64,000 nt of DNA, from assembly GCA_028752905.1 (NCBI GenBank), contig JAQNBH010000004.1, forward strand, positions 37,628,336 to 37,692,335, read 5' to 3'. Every line of letters begins with the position of its first letter. Position 1 is the first letter of the stretch. This DNA is from Cladorhizidae sp. MBARI D1340-BT2 (lineage: Eukaryota > Porifera > Demospongiae > Poecilosclerida > Cladorhizidae). The position numbers and the translations under genes were made by a program. Below the pieces are notes generated by a model that saw nothing but the letters and a program-made list of their open reading frames with translations, had not been told where the DNA came from and did not search any database. Positions 20,600 through 32,574 of the stretch are shown here, in pieces.

Positions 20600-21555
20600 A
20601 ATCCAGCTTGTCCACATGGAGCAGTAAGATTCCAAAGTGGTGCAGAATATTCTGATAACTGTCTTGGACATGAATGAAGGCCAAGGAAGGATGGGGTACT
20701 GTGTTTTATATAGTGTTTTTCGATTAGTGGTAGAGGGGACCTGGACTATTGACTATTGGGGGTAACCCATCTCCTCCCCAAACACACACACCTCTTAAAT
20801 CTTCCTTCCGTGTGAAACATTTCTGTGCATAACATGTGAAATGGCAGCTGCAGTGGGTGGCGGTGAGGGTAAACAAGAGTTCATGGATGTGAAAGAATAA
20901 TGTGTTGAGTATGATCTAATGGTATCTAGTACTAACATATGGTATATATATATATATCAGATGGTGCTATTATACTGCAGGCATAGAGGAATATGTTTCT
21001 AGAGGTTAAGTAGTCGCACTTTCCATGTCTGCAGTATCCACTCGACGCTACACGAATATTTCCAGCCTTGAATCCTTTTGTTAGTCTCTCACGTGCGAAT
21101 ATTTAACCCCAAAAGACAATCCTCTTATGCTGCGTATTTGAGTTGCAGTCTCAGAGCAGATGGAAGAAGAGCATGTCTTAAGAGAGCTGCTGTCTTCTTC
21201 GAGAAAGATTCTGTTATTATTTGTGTTGGGTATGCCAGTGTCCGGGCTGCGTGCTGGCCTCGATGCAGAGTTAGTGGATCATCGGTACCTATTGATGGCC
21301 GGAGGAAGTGTTTTGCCAGAATGATGGTCGACGATACGTTTTAGCAGATTGAGGCCCACCTGAGCCCGTCTGGAAGCTACGTAGGCGTGCTGGACGAGGG
21401 TCGTCCTATACTGCCACACCTGCTGCTGTAGCTTCTCCCGGGAAGTTTGGGACTCTCTAGGGATATTCTGTGCGAATGTGTGGTGAGGGTGACTGATTAC
21501 ACAACGTGGATCCCAGAGTGCTTGTGTCTGGAGATGTCCCTGCCCTGTGCATAGA
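20600..21555. other. Intron 5 middle, no recognised gene
   Basis: Mostly unique sequence. A minus-strand stretch at about 21285-21540 stays open for some 85 codons without a start codon and has a protein-like composition (for example KLQQQVWQYRTTLVQHAY). Its outer end overlaps the dispersed GTGGATCCC repeat motif. I cannot assign it. Confidence 0.4.
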
Positions 21556-21559
21556 ATAG

Positions 21560-22095
21560 TCCTAAGCCTAGGCCTTGTACCCTCCCTTGGCCCTAGCTCT
21601 AGTCCTAATCCAAGCCCTCTGGTCCTTGAATATCCGGCCTTGGTTCTAACTCTAGCCCTAACTGTAGCCCTAGTGGTAGCCCTTGAATACCCTTCCTTGC
21701 CCTAGTGGTAGCCCTTGGATACCTTCCTTGGCCTAGTGCTAGGCCTTGGATACCCTCCCTTGGCCTAGTGCTAGCCCTTGGATACTGGAACCCCCTTAGC
21801 ATTTTAGCTACTAGCTATAGACCGTAGATTATGTATAGAATATATCCCTGGCCCTAGAATATACCCACAGACCTAGAATATGCCCCTCCCCTAGCCTTAG
21901 CTCTAGAATATATCCCTAGCCTACATGTATATACCCACAGACCTAGAATATGCCCCTAGCCTCTAGAATATATCCTAGCCCTAGAATATATCCCTAGTCC
22001 TAGAATATAGCCCTATATACCCACAAACCTTACCTAGAATATACCCCATAGCCCTAGTCCTAGTATATATCCCTAGCCCTAGAATATCCCTAGAA
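21560..22095 (+). repeat. Degenerate CCCTAG/AGAATATA repeats (intron 5)
   Basis: Irregular tandem of CCCTAGAATATATCCCTAGC and CCTTGGATACCCTCCCTTGG type units. Old and diverged. Confidence 0.8.
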
Positions 22096-22097
22096 AT

Positions 22098-22669
22098 AGT
22101 GTGGTATTGACCTCACTGAGATATTGACCTCACTGATCAGAAGATTGATATTAACCTCTTTGATCCGAAGATGGTGACATTGACCTGACTATTGTGATTT
22201 TGACCTCTTTCTGATCAGAAGATTTTGTTATTGATCTCTCTGAACATTGTGATATTAACCTCTGATCCGAAGATTTTGATATTGACCTGACTGATCCGAA
22301 GATTGTGATATCGACCTGACTGATCAGAAGATTGTGATATTGATCTCTCTGATCAGAACATTGTGATATTGACTATTCTGATCAGATGGTTGTGATATTA
22401 ACCTAACTGATCAGTAGGTTCTGATATTGACCTCTTTGATCAGATGGTTGTGATATTGACCTCTGATCAGAAAGTTGTGATATTAACCTCACTGATCAAA
22501 AGGTTGTTATATTGACCTCACCGATCAGAAGGTTGTGATATATATTGACCTCTGATCAGATGGTTGTGATATTGACCTCTCTGATCAGAAGGTGTGATAT
22601 TGACCTCTCTGATCAGAAGGTGTGATATTGACCTCTCTGATCAGAAGGTGTGATATTGACCTCTCTGAG
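22098..22669 (+). repeat. Minisatellite, ~29-bp unit, running into exon 6
   Basis: Unit begins GATATTGACCTCTCTGATCA and continues GAAGGTGT, about 20 copies. The last unit changes to CTCTCTGAG and provides the acceptor of the 27-bp exon 6. Every unit holds an AG in a similar position. Confidence 0.93.
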
Positions 22670-22696
22670 ACACTTGAATGAGCCGAGTAGCGTCAG
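22670..22696 (+). CDS. Coiled-coil gene, exon 6, 27-bp microexon (residues 439-448)
   Basis: Lies between acceptor CCTCTCTGAG and donor CAG|GTACGT. Its first base completes the split codon from exon 5 (AT+A, Ile). It encodes HLNEPSSV and leaves AG for exon 7 (AG+G, Arg). It has no stop in the required frame. The phase logic on both sides is strong, but a 27-bp exon at the edge of a minisatellite needs cDNA confirmation. Confidence 0.6.
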
Positions 22697-23027
22697 GTAC
22701 GTAGTGGCATCTTCTGATTCGTGATTGGACGTGCTGCAAGCATCTAAAACTAAAACACTGCAACTGTCATCGGGTTTTTGTGGATTTTCTCACTCCTTGT
22801 ATTAATGATCAGGGTTTAGCTAATTAAAATGGCAGAAAATGTGGCTAGATGCAAAAATTGTGGCTCTTGTGGCCAAATTTACTGTCATCCACGAACAAAG
22901 TTTTAATGCATCATTTTCACTAAAGTTGAATATTACGTGCAGTAGCGAGCAGGAAGAATACAGTACTCGTAGTAGACCCCATCTGTGGGTTTCTAATAAG
23001 AGAGTTAATCTTGTCTTCTATTCATAG

Positions 23028-23164
23028 GAAAGAGCTGCACGATCTCTTCTCTGCCAGTCTGGAGCTGTCCACGCTGGTGCAGTACACGCTGGCACAGGGA
23101 GAGAAGCGCACTCACATGGTTCCTCTGGCAAGGGCTCTGGAACACGCCACCTCCTTAGCACAGT
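23028..23164 (+). CDS. Coiled-coil gene, exon 7 (residues 448-494)
   Basis: Acceptor TTCTATTCATAG and donor T|GTACGT. After one completing base it reads KELHDLFSASLELSTLVQYT and ends HATSLAQ. Helical and coiled-coil-like. It leaves one base (T) for exon 8. Confidence 0.85.
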
Positions 23165-23399
23165 GTACGTAGCTGGCTACTGGAGTTCAGGGTTCACCCT
23201 GGTAGCATAGTTGTATTTGTCATATTGCAGATATTGGATTTACTTGGAGATATTTTTTCCTAATAATTTTTACATAGGATTTTCAAGAGAAATATTCCTA
23301 TCAGTAATGTTTGTGTGCTTTCTGAGGCAACTCTACAGTATCGCAACATATATTCTGTACTGTTCAGAACAAGCTTAACAAGTGGAGCTTTGGTATCTT

Positions 23400-23960
23400 G
23401 TCCTAGTCTAAATCCTTGCCCTAACCCTAGATTCAAACAGTGTCCATAACAAGTGGAACTAGCCTTAGCCCTATGCCATGGCTTTAGTAGATAGCTTTCA
23501 ATCCAAACACTGGCCCTAGACCCTAGATCCAAACCCTGGGCTAAGCACTTTCTGGACCCAAACTTGACTGGACCCAAACTTGAGCCCTAAATCTGGACAA
23601 ACTGTAGCCCTAGCCCTAACTCTGGACCTAGCCCTAGCTCTAGACTTAAACGCTAGCCCTAACTCTAGATAAACTTACCCTAGCCCTAACTCTGGACCTA
23701 AACGCTAGCCCTAACTCTAGATAGACTTACCCTAGCCCTAGCTCTAGACTTAAACCCTAGCCCTAACTCTAGACTTAAACCCTAGCCCTAACTCTAGACC
23801 TAAACCCTAGCCCTAGCTCTAGACTTAAACCCTAGCCCTAACTCTAGACTTAAACCCTAGCCCTAACTGTAGACCTAAACCCAGCCCTAACTCGAGACCT
23901 AAACTCTAGCCTTAACTCTAAACATAAACCCTAACCCTAGTCCTATTTCTGACTTAACAC
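23400..23960 (+). repeat. Minisatellite, ~24-bp unit, CCCTAR-rich (intron 7)
   Basis: Unit is close to CCCTAACTCTAGACTTAAAC plus CCTAG. About 18 copies, with a degenerate left end. It is another telomere-like CCCTAA/CCCTAG array. Confidence 0.9.
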
Positions 23961-24109
23961 TCCCTAATGGCTAATCCTAGCCCTAACCATTGCCCTAGGA
24001 CTTATGCATACTGGGAAACAGACAGTCCAGACAATCGCTGGCAGTCACAGACACGAGTGGTTTAGCCAAGTTCTCTTCCGTACACCTCCCTTGAGTTTCC
24101 ACATATCCC

Positions 24110-26092
24110 TTAATACCTTACATACTCCCTTTAGTTTCCTCTCTATAGCCCCACATACTCCCTTTAGTTTCCTCTCTATAGCCCCACATACTCCCTTTAG
24201 TTTCCTCTCTATAAACCCACATACTCCCTTTAGTTTCCTCTCTATAAACCCACATACTCCCTTTAGTTTCCTCTCTATAAACCCACATACTCCCTTTAGT
24301 TTCCTCTCTATAAACCCACATACTCCCTTTAGTTTCCTCTCTATAAACCCACATACTCCCTTTAGTTTTCTCTCTATAAACCCACATACTCCCTTTAGTT
24401 TCCTCTCTATAAACCCACATACTCCCTTTAGTTTCCTCTCTATAAACCCACATACTCTTTAGTTTCCTCTCTATAAACCCACATACTCCCTTTAGTTTCC
24501 TCTCTATAAACCCACATACTCCCTTTAGTTTCCTCTCTATAAACCCACATACTCCCTTTAGTTTCCTCTCTATAAACCCACATACTCCCTTTAGTTTCCT
24601 CTCTATAGCCCCACATACTCCCTTTAGTTTCCTCTCTATAAACCCACATACTCCCTTTAGTTTCCTCTCTATAAACCCACATACTCCCTTTAGTTTCTTC
24701 TCTATAAACCCACATACTCCCTTTAGTTTCCTCTCTATAGCCCCACATACTCCCTTTAGTTTCCTCTCTATAAACCCACATACTCCCTTTAGTTTCCTCT
24801 CTATAGCCCCACATACTCCCTTTAGTTTCCTCTCTATAAACCCACATACTCCCTTTAGTTTCCTCTCTATAAACCCACATACTCCCTTTAGTTTCCTCTC
24901 TATAAACCCACATACTCCCTTTAGTTTCCTCTCTATAAACCCACATACTCCCTTTAGTTTCCTCTCTATAAACCCACATACTCCCTTTAGTTTCCTCTCT
25001 ATAAACCCACATACTCCCTTTAGTTTCCTCTCTATAAACCCACATACTCCCTTTAGTTTCCTCTCTATAAACCCACATACTCCCTTTAGTTTCCTCTCTA
25101 TAAACCCACATACTCCCTTTAGTTTCCTCTCTATAAACCCACATACTCCCTTTAGTTTCCTCTCTATAAACCCACATACTCCCTTTAGTTTCCTCTCTAT
25201 AAACCCACATACTCCCTTTAGTTTCCTCTCTATAAACCCACATACTCCCTTTAGTTTCCTCTCTATAAACCCACATACTTCCTTTAGTTTCCTCTCTATA
25301 AACCCACATACTCCCTTTAGTTTCCTCTCTATAGCCCCACATACTCCCTTTAGTTTCCTCTCTATAAACCCACATACTCCCTTTAGTTTCCTCTCTATAA
25401 ACCCACATACTCCCTTTAGTTTCCTCTCTATAAACCCACATACTCCCTTTAGTTTCCTCTCTATAAACCCACATACTCCCTTTAGTTTCCTCTCTATAGC
25501 CCCACATACTCCCTTTAGTTTCCTCTCTATAAACCCACATACTCCCTTTAGTTTCCTCTCTATAGCCCCACATACTCCCTTTGGTTTCCTCTCTATAAAC
25601 CCACATACTCCCTTTAGTTTCCTCTCTATAAACCCACATACTCCCTTTAGTTTCCTCTCTATAAACTCACATACTCCCTTTAGTTTCCTCTCTATAAACC
25701 CACATACTCCCTTTATTTTCCTCTCTATAAACCCACATACTCCCTTTAGTTTCCTCTCTATAAACCCACATACTCCCTTTAGTTTCCTCTCTATAAACCC
25801 ACATACTCCCTTTAGTTTCCTCTCTATAAACCCACATACTCCCTTTAGTTTCCTCTCTATAAACCCACATACTCCCTTTAGTTTCCTCTCTATAGCCCCA
25901 CATACTCCCTTTAGTTTCCTCTCTATAACCCCACATACTCCCTTTAGTTTCCTCTCTATAGCCCCACATACTCCCTTTAGTCTCTATAACCCCACATACT
26001 CCCTTTAGTTAACTCCACATACTCCCTTTAGTTTCCTCTCTATAACCCTACATACTCCCTTTAGTTTCCTCTCTATAGGCCCACATACTCTC
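24110..26092 (-). repeat. Minisatellite, 33-bp unit, ~2 kb, very homogeneous (intron 7)
   Basis: The + strand unit begins TTTCCTCTCTATAAACCCAC and continues ATACTCCCTTTAG, about 60 copies. Variation is mainly AAACCC versus AGCCCC. Since 33 is eleven codons, the minus strand stays open for 399 codons (24440-25639) as an 11-residue repeat, MWVYREETKGS. No promoter, splice context or flanking unique coding sequence supports a protein. Confidence 0.97.
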
Positions 26093-26145
26093 AGTCAACA
26101 ACCAGGACTCTGTTTTATTTCCCTCTTGCATGCATCCTCACACAG

Positions 26146-26339
26146 TCTCTGCAGCCCCAGCAGAGACCAGTAAACCCTTCCAATGGCCTGAACACAAGAC
26201 CCCTCAAAACCACGTTATTTTCACGGAGCACCTCTCGGGTGGAGGTAGCCGTGACTCTGTGAGTGATGATGTTGCGGTCGGATTGAGCGGAGCAGAGAGT
26301 GGAGATGAAGATGACAAACACTTGACAGATCAGAAACAG
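26146..26339 (+). CDS. Coiled-coil gene, exon 8 (residues 494-558)
   Basis: Acceptor CCTCACACAG; two bases (TC) complete the codon left by exon 7. Reads SAAPAETSKPFQWPEHKTPQ and ends DDKHLTDQKQ at donor CAG|GTATTG, phase 0. The second half is acidic and Ser/Gly-rich (SGAESGDEDD). It forms a linker rather than a coiled coil. Confidence 0.8.
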
Positions 26340-26419
26340 GTATTGGAATCATTGCCGAGTGTCTCCTGAAATATATGCCGTATTAACTCGTTGTGTGTCT
26401 ATTTAGCTCTTACTTTTTG

Positions 26420-29400
26420 TTAGGCACCTACTTCACTGTTGGCTCTAGTCTCCACTTGTTAGCACCTACTTCACTGTTGGCTCTAGTCTCCACTTGTTAG
26501 GCACCTACTTCACTGTTGGCTCTAGTCACTTGTTAGCACCTACTTCACTGTTGGCTCTAGTCACTTGTTAGCACCTACTTCACTGTTGGCTCTAGCCTCC
26601 ACTTGTTGGCACCTACTTCACTGTTGGCTCTAGTCTCCACTTGTTAGGCACCTACTTCACTGTTGGCTCTAGTCTCCACTTGTTAGGCACCTACTTCACT
26701 GTTGGCTCTAGCCTCCACTTGTTAGGCACCTACTTCACTGTTGGCTCTAGTCTCCACTTGTTAGCACCTACTTCACTGTTGGCTCTAGTCTCCACTTGTT
26801 AGGCACCTACTTCACTGTTGGCTCTAGTCACTTGTTAGCACCTACTTCACTGTTGGCTCTAGTCACTTGTTAGCACCCACTTCACTGTTGGCTCTAGCCT
26901 CCACTTGTTAGCACCTACTTCACTGTTGGCTCTAGTCTCCACTTGTTAGGCACCTACTTCACTGTTGGCTCTAGCCTCCACTTGTTAGGCACCTACTTCA
27001 CTGTTGGCTCTAGTCTCCACTTGTTAGGCACCTACTTCACTGTTGGCTCTAGTCTCCACTTGTTAGGCACCTACTTCACTGTTGGCTCTAGCCTCCACTT
27101 GTTAGCACCTACTTCACTGTTGGCTCTAGTCTCCACTTGTTAGCACCTACTTCACTGTTGGCTCTAGCCTCCACTTGTTAGGCACCTACTTCACTGTTGG
27201 CTCTAGCCTCCACTTGTTAGGCACCTACTTCACTGTTGGCTATAGTCTCCACTTGTTAGCACCTACTTCACTGTTGGCTCTAGTCTCCACTTGTTAGCAC
27301 CTACTTCACTGTTGGCTCTAGTCACTTGTTAAGCACCTACTTCACTGTTGGTTCTAGCCTCCACTTGTTAGGCACCTACTTCACTGTTGGCTCTAGCCTC
27401 CACTTGTTAGGCACCTACTTCACTGTTGGCTCTAGTCTCCACTTGTTAAGCACCTACTTCACTGTTGGCTCTAGTCTCCACTTGTTAGGCACCTACTCTC
27501 CACTTGTTAGGCACCTACTTCACTGTTGGCTCTAGCCTCCACTTGTTAGGCACCTACTTCACTGTTGGCTCTAGTCTCCACTTGTTAGCACCTACTTCAC
27601 TGTTGGCTCTAGCCTACACTTGTTAGGCACCTACTTCACTGTTGGCTCTAGCCTCCACTTGTTAGGCACCTACTTCACTGTTGGCTCTAGTCTCCACTTG
27701 TTAGACACCTACTTCACTGTTGGCTCTAGTCTCCACTTGTTAGGTACCTACTTCACTGTTGGCTCTAGCCTCCACTTGTTAGCACCTACTTCACTGTTGG
27801 CTCTAGTCTCCACTTGTTAGGCACCTACTTCACTGTTGGCTCTAGCCTCCACTTGTTAGGACCTACTTCACTGTTGGCTCTAGTCTCCACTTGTTAGCAC
27901 CCTACTTCACTGTTGGCTCTAGTCTCCACTTGTTAGGCACCTACTTCACTGTCGGCTCTAGCCTCCACTTGTTAGCACCTACTTCACTGTTGGCTCTAGC
28001 CTCCACTTGTTAGGCACCTACTTCACTGTTGGCTCTAGCCTCCACTTGTTAGGCACCTACTTCACTGTTGGCTATAGTCTCCACTTGTTAGGCACCTACT
28101 TCACTGTTGGCTCTAGTCTCCACTTGTTAGGCACCTACTTCACTGTTGGCTCTAGTCTCCACTTGTTAGGCACCTACTTCACTGTTGGCTCTAGCCTCCA
28201 CTTGTTAGGCACCTACTTCACTGTTGGCTCTAGTCTCCACTTGTTAGGCACCTACTTCACTGTTGGCTCTAGTCTCCACTTGTTAGGCACCTACTCTCCA
28301 CTTGTTAGGCACCTACTTCACTGTTGGCTCTAGCCTCCACTTGTTAGGCACCTACTTCACTGTTGGCTCTAGTCTCCACTTGTTAGACACCTACTTCACT
28401 GTTGGCTCTAGTCTCCACTTGTTAGGCACCTACTTCACTGTTGGCTCTAGCCTCCACTTGTTAGCACCTACTTCACTGTTGGCTCTAGTCTCCACTTGTT
28501 AGGCACCTACTTCACTGTTGGCTCTAGCCTCCACTTGTTAGGCACCTACTTCACTGTTGGCTCTAGCCTCCACTTGTTAGGCACCTACTTCACTGTTGGC
28601 TCTAGCCTCCACTTGTTAGGCACCTACTTCACTGTTGGCTCTAGCCTCCACTTGTTAGGCACCTACTTCACTGTTGGCTCTAGCCTCCACTTGTTAGCAC
28701 CTACTTCACTGTTGGCTCTAGTCTCCACTTGTTAGGCACCTACTTCACTGTTGGCTCTAGTCTCCACTTGTTAGGCACCTACTTCACTGTTGGCTCTAGT
28801 CTCCACTTGTTAGGCACCTACTTCACTGTTGGCTCTAGCCTCCACTTGTTAGGCACCTACTTCACTGTTGGCTCTAGCCTCCACTTGTTAGGCACCTACT
28901 TCACTGTTGGCTCTAGCCTCCACTTGTTAGGCACCTACTTCACTGTTGGCTCTAGCCTCCACTTGTTAGCACCTACTTCACTGTTGGCTCTAGCCTCCAC
29001 TTGTTAGACACCTACTTCACTGTTGGCTCTAGTCTCCACTTGTTAGGCACCTACTTCACTGTTGGCTCTAGCCTCCACTTGTTAGGCACCTACTTCACTG
29101 TTGGCTCTAGCCTCCACTTGTTAGGCACCTACTTCACTGTTGGCTCTAGTCTCCACTTGTTAGGCACCTACTTCACTGTTGGCTCTAGTCTCCACTTGTT
29201 AGGCACCTACTTCACTGTTGGCTCTAGCCTCCACTTGTTAGGCACCTACTTCACTGTTGGCTCTAGCCTCCACTTGTTAGGCACCTACTTCACTGTTGGC
29301 TCTAGCCTCCACTTGTTAGGCACCTACTTCACTGTTGGCTCTAGCCTCCACTTGTTAGGCACCTACTTCACTGTTGGCTCTAGCCTCCACTTGTTAGGCA

Positions 29401-29775
29401 CCTACTTCACTGTTGGCTCTAGCCTCCACTTGTTAGCACCTACTTCACTGTTGGCTCTAGTCTCCACTTGTTAGGCACCTACTTCACTGTTGGCTCTAGT
29501 CTCCACTTGTTAGCACCTACTTCACTGTTGGCTCTAGTCTCCACTTGTTAGGCACCTACTTCACTGTTGGCTCTAGTCTCCACTTGTTAGGCACCTACTT
29601 CACTGTTGGCTCTAGTCACTTGTTAGGCACCTACTTCACTGTTGGCTCTAGCCTCCACTTGTTAGGCACCTACTTCACTGTTGGCTCTAGCCTCCACTTG
29701 TTAGGAACCTACTTCACTGTTGGCTCTAGCCTCCACTTGTTAGGCACCTACTTCAGTGTTGGTTCTAGTCTCTAA
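26420..29775 (+). repeat. Minisatellite, 39-bp unit, ~3.35 kb (intron 8)
   Basis: Unit begins TTGTTAGGCACCTACTTCAC and continues TGTTGGCTCTAGYCTCCAC, about 87 copies, with a 38-bp variant lacking one G and a 34/35-bp variant lacking TCTCC. A rare junction CACCTACTCTCCACTTG occurs at 27489 and 28282. The block around GTTAGACACC (27701) is repeated at 28383, so blocks of several hundred bp were duplicated. The thirteen-residue open frames are by-products. Confidence 0.97.
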
Positions 29776-30185
29776 TTGTTCAAGTGTGCCAGTCGTGAGT
29801 ATATCTCCTCTTCAGAGAAAGTTTGTGGTACTTCCATTGCTGGAAACCAGTCGGACTTGTGGATATTGTCAAGGCTTTATATACTCAGCAACAGTCCAAA
29901 TTCCACCCGTCTGTCCTAGCTGGTATGGTGCATGCACTCAACGATCCATACCCGTAAGACCTAGAACACATTGATGACACCTGCTCATGGGCATTGTTTG
30001 TTAAGTAGCTGCTTGGAGTTCAGCTGCCGCTTGGAGTTCAGCAGCCATTTTATTGTTAGCAGATGCTGTTGTGTGTCCAGCTTTTGCAGTTGTGTGTGCC
30101 TGTGGTAGATTACCCAGTTATGCTTGCAATGAAGAATGAATGACTGACTCCTGGTCAGATATATATATAGGTGAGGTTGCAGGTA
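29776..30185. other. Intron 8, unique sequence, no recognised gene
   Basis: The short frame at 29756-29974 begins in the minisatellite and has no family features. A GCTTGGAGTTCAGC direct repeat occurs near 30010-30045. Confidence 0.5.
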
Positions 30186-30352
30186 TTGTTGTTGGTCATG
30201 TTGCAGTGTTGCTGCTCACTGTAGCAGAATGTTGTTGGTCATGTTGCAGTGTTGCTGCTCACTGTAGCAGAATGTTGTTGGTCATGTTGCAGTGTTGCTG
30301 CTCACTGTAGCAGAATGTTGTTGGTCATGTTGCAGTGTTGCTGCTCTATGTA
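30186..30352 (+). repeat. Tandem repeat, 43-bp unit, four copies (intron 8)
   Basis: Unit begins GTTGTTGGTCATGTTGCAGT and continues GTTGCTGCTCACTGTAGCAGAAT. Confidence 0.93.
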
Positions 30353-30469
30353 ACAGAATGAATGTGCGAGAGCGATTCTCTACAGTTATCCTTAAAGGGT
30401 GTACATTTCCTATACTGCGATAGACTGTCCTAAAACACCCCAGCATTCCTGGAATACTTGGAAGCATTC

Positions 30470-31345
30470 CAGGGTGTCCCTAGTGTGGGTAACTGACTAT
30501 ACAGCAAGGTTCCTGGAGTACTTGGAACCATTCCATGGTGTCCCTAGTGTGGGTAACTGACTATACAGCAAGGTTCCTGGAGTACTTGGAACCATTCCAT
30601 GGTGTCCCTAGTGTGGGTAGCTGAATGCAAGGTTCCTGGAGTACTTGGAACCATTCCATGATGTCCCTAGTGTGGGTAACTGACTATACAGCAAGGTTCC
30701 TGGAGTACTTGGAACCATTCCATGGTGTCCCTAGTGTGGGTAACTGACTATACAGCAAGGTTCCTGGAGTACTTGGAACCATTCCATGGTGTCCCTAGTG
30801 TGGGTAACTGACTATACAGCAAGGTTCCTGGAGTACTTGGAACCATTCCATGGTGTCCCTAGTGTGGGTAGCTGAATGCAAGGTTCCTGGAGTACTTGGA
30901 ACCATTCCATGGTGTCCCTAGTGTGGGTAACTGACTATACAGCAAGGTTCCTGGAGTACTTGGAACCATTCCATGGTGTCCCTAGTGTGGATAACTGACT
31001 ATACAGCAAGGTTCCTGGAGTACTTGGAACCATTCCATGATGTCCCTAGTGTGGGTAACTGACTATACAGCAAGGTTCCTGGAGTACTTGGAACCATTCC
31101 TGGGGTGTCTCTTGTGTGGTTAACCGACTATACAGCAAGGTTCCTGGAATACCTGGAACCATTCCAGGGTGTTTCTAGTATGGGTAACTGACTATACAGC
31201 AAGGTTCCTGGAGTACTTGGAACCATTCCATGGTTTCCCTAGTGTGGGTAACTGACTATACAGCAAGGTTCCTGAAGTACTTGGGACCATTCCAGGGTGT
31301 TTCTAGTGTGGGTTGACTATACAGCAAGGTTCCTGGAATGCTTGT
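30470..31345 (+). repeat. Minisatellite, ~66-bp unit (intron 8)
   Basis: Unit contains GTGTGGGTAACTGACTATAC, then AGCAAGGTTCCTGGAGTACT, then TGGAACCATTCCATGGTGTC, about 13 copies. In reverse complement the core (TTGCTGTATAGTCAGTTACC) matches the dispersed repeat at 31445-31500. The array therefore seems to have grown from one copy of that repeat. Confidence 0.93.
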
Positions 31346-31374
31346 ATAGCAGGTGCTTCAGACTCTGGACATAG

Positions 31375-31520
31375 CATACCCATAACCCTGATCCTAGCCC
31401 TACACCCAGAATATTCGTAGCCCTAGTCCTAGAATGCCACTAGTCCTAGGCACCCAGGGATCCATGCTGTATAGTCAGTCACCCTCGTTAGGGACATCCC
31501 GGGATAGTCCCAGATATTTT
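31375..31520. repeat. Dispersed repeat copy (CCTAGAATG... GGGATCCATGCTGTATAG)
   Basis: Same block order as 8913-9135: CCCTAG/AGAAT repeats, CAGGGATCCATG, TGTATAGTCAGTCACCCTC, then TAGGGACATCCCGGGATA. Confidence 0.65.
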
Positions 31521-31643
31521 GAATATGGCCATGGTAGGACTTGTGTCCAACCATGTAGAACCACATGTTTCTAGTGGTATAAGTCATGCTCTATTTATTG
31601 TTATATGCAATGTATTTATTTGGAGTCTACGACTGACCTGCAG

Positions 31644-31701
31644 GCACAGAGCATGGATAGCGGTCTTGCCAGCAACATCACCGAGCTCCTTCACAGTAGA
31701 G
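31644..31701 (+). CDS. Coiled-coil gene, exon 9 (residues 559-578)
   Basis: Acceptor GACCTGCAG and donor G|GTGAGC. Phase 0 in, one base out. Reads AQSMDSGLASNITELLHSR. Short, 58 bp, supported by strong splice sites and phase agreement with exons 8 and 10. Confidence 0.75.
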
Positions 31702-31704
31702 GTG

Positions 31705-32110
31705 AGCAAAGCTGCTTGCTTGTGGAGTAATTGCATTCCAAATTATTGTTAGGGTGCATGTGAGTTAAAGCCATGCACTACTAACTTTGTTAGAGTACGT
31801 GACTGTTGGAGGCTCTCACCATCTCAAGGCCTTCCCTGGCCCATCTAGTGAGAGCACTGGCTATATCTTCTGCACATCTCTGTAAATCGAGGCTAGCTTG
31901 AAAAGCAGCAGAAATCACCGCAGCCAGCCTAACAATGTTCCATTCACGCAGGGTAAGGGTACCGACCTGGCTCTCGGGGAAGGCTTATTTTGTCCTCTAG
32001 AACTAGTGCCTGGACTCATCACTGCCACAAGTTTAGATGTAAAAGATAATTTTAGCAGTTAGTGCAATAAGAAATTCTTCATATTTTTCCAAAGAATAAT
32101 AAAACTTCAA
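31705..32110. other. Intron 9, no recognised feature
   Basis: Unique sequence without open frames of note or recognisable repeats. Confidence 0.5.
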
Positions 32111-32129
32111 TAATTGCTTTTAGATGTTT

Positions 32130-32515
32130 TTCACCATGTGCATATATTATATGCATATACGTGTATGTATATATGTGCATATATTATATGCATATACGTG
32201 TGTATATATATGCATATATTATATGCATATACGTGTGTGTATATATGCATATATTATATGCATATACGTGTGTGTATATATGTGCATATACTTGTATATA
32301 TATATATGTACATGATTTGAATATGTATGCATATATATTTGAATATATTTGTGTATATATTATTGATATATACGTGTGTATATATGTATGTATATATATT
32401 AGTATATATATATATGAATATACATGTGTATATGAATATATGTGTGTATATATATATGTACATATATTTGTATATTATGTGTGTATATATATACATATAT
32501 TTACAAACATGTATT
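32130..32515 (+). repeat. AT-rich microsatellite, TATATG/CATATAC (intron 9)
   Basis: Alternating TATATG, GCATATACGTGTGTATATAT motifs, about 35-bp higher-order periods at the left. The overlapping Tyr/Ile/Cys-rich open frames are artefacts. Confidence 0.9.
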
Positions 32516-32574
32516 GTGTGTCCATATGTTATGCAAATCTGTAGGGACTACATTAGTGAGCACTCCTTCCATAG

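Noticed and set aside
19945..20684. Overlapping open frames of 138-232 codons on the minus strand
   Set aside because: All are readings of one 27-bp unit (nine codons) in three frames, and none has unique sequence or splice context.
21078..21344. 88-codon plus-strand frame as a missing host exon between exons 5 and 6
   Set aside because: A plausible acceptor exists before it, but the phases do not fit the split codons of exons 5 and 6, and no matching donor was found.
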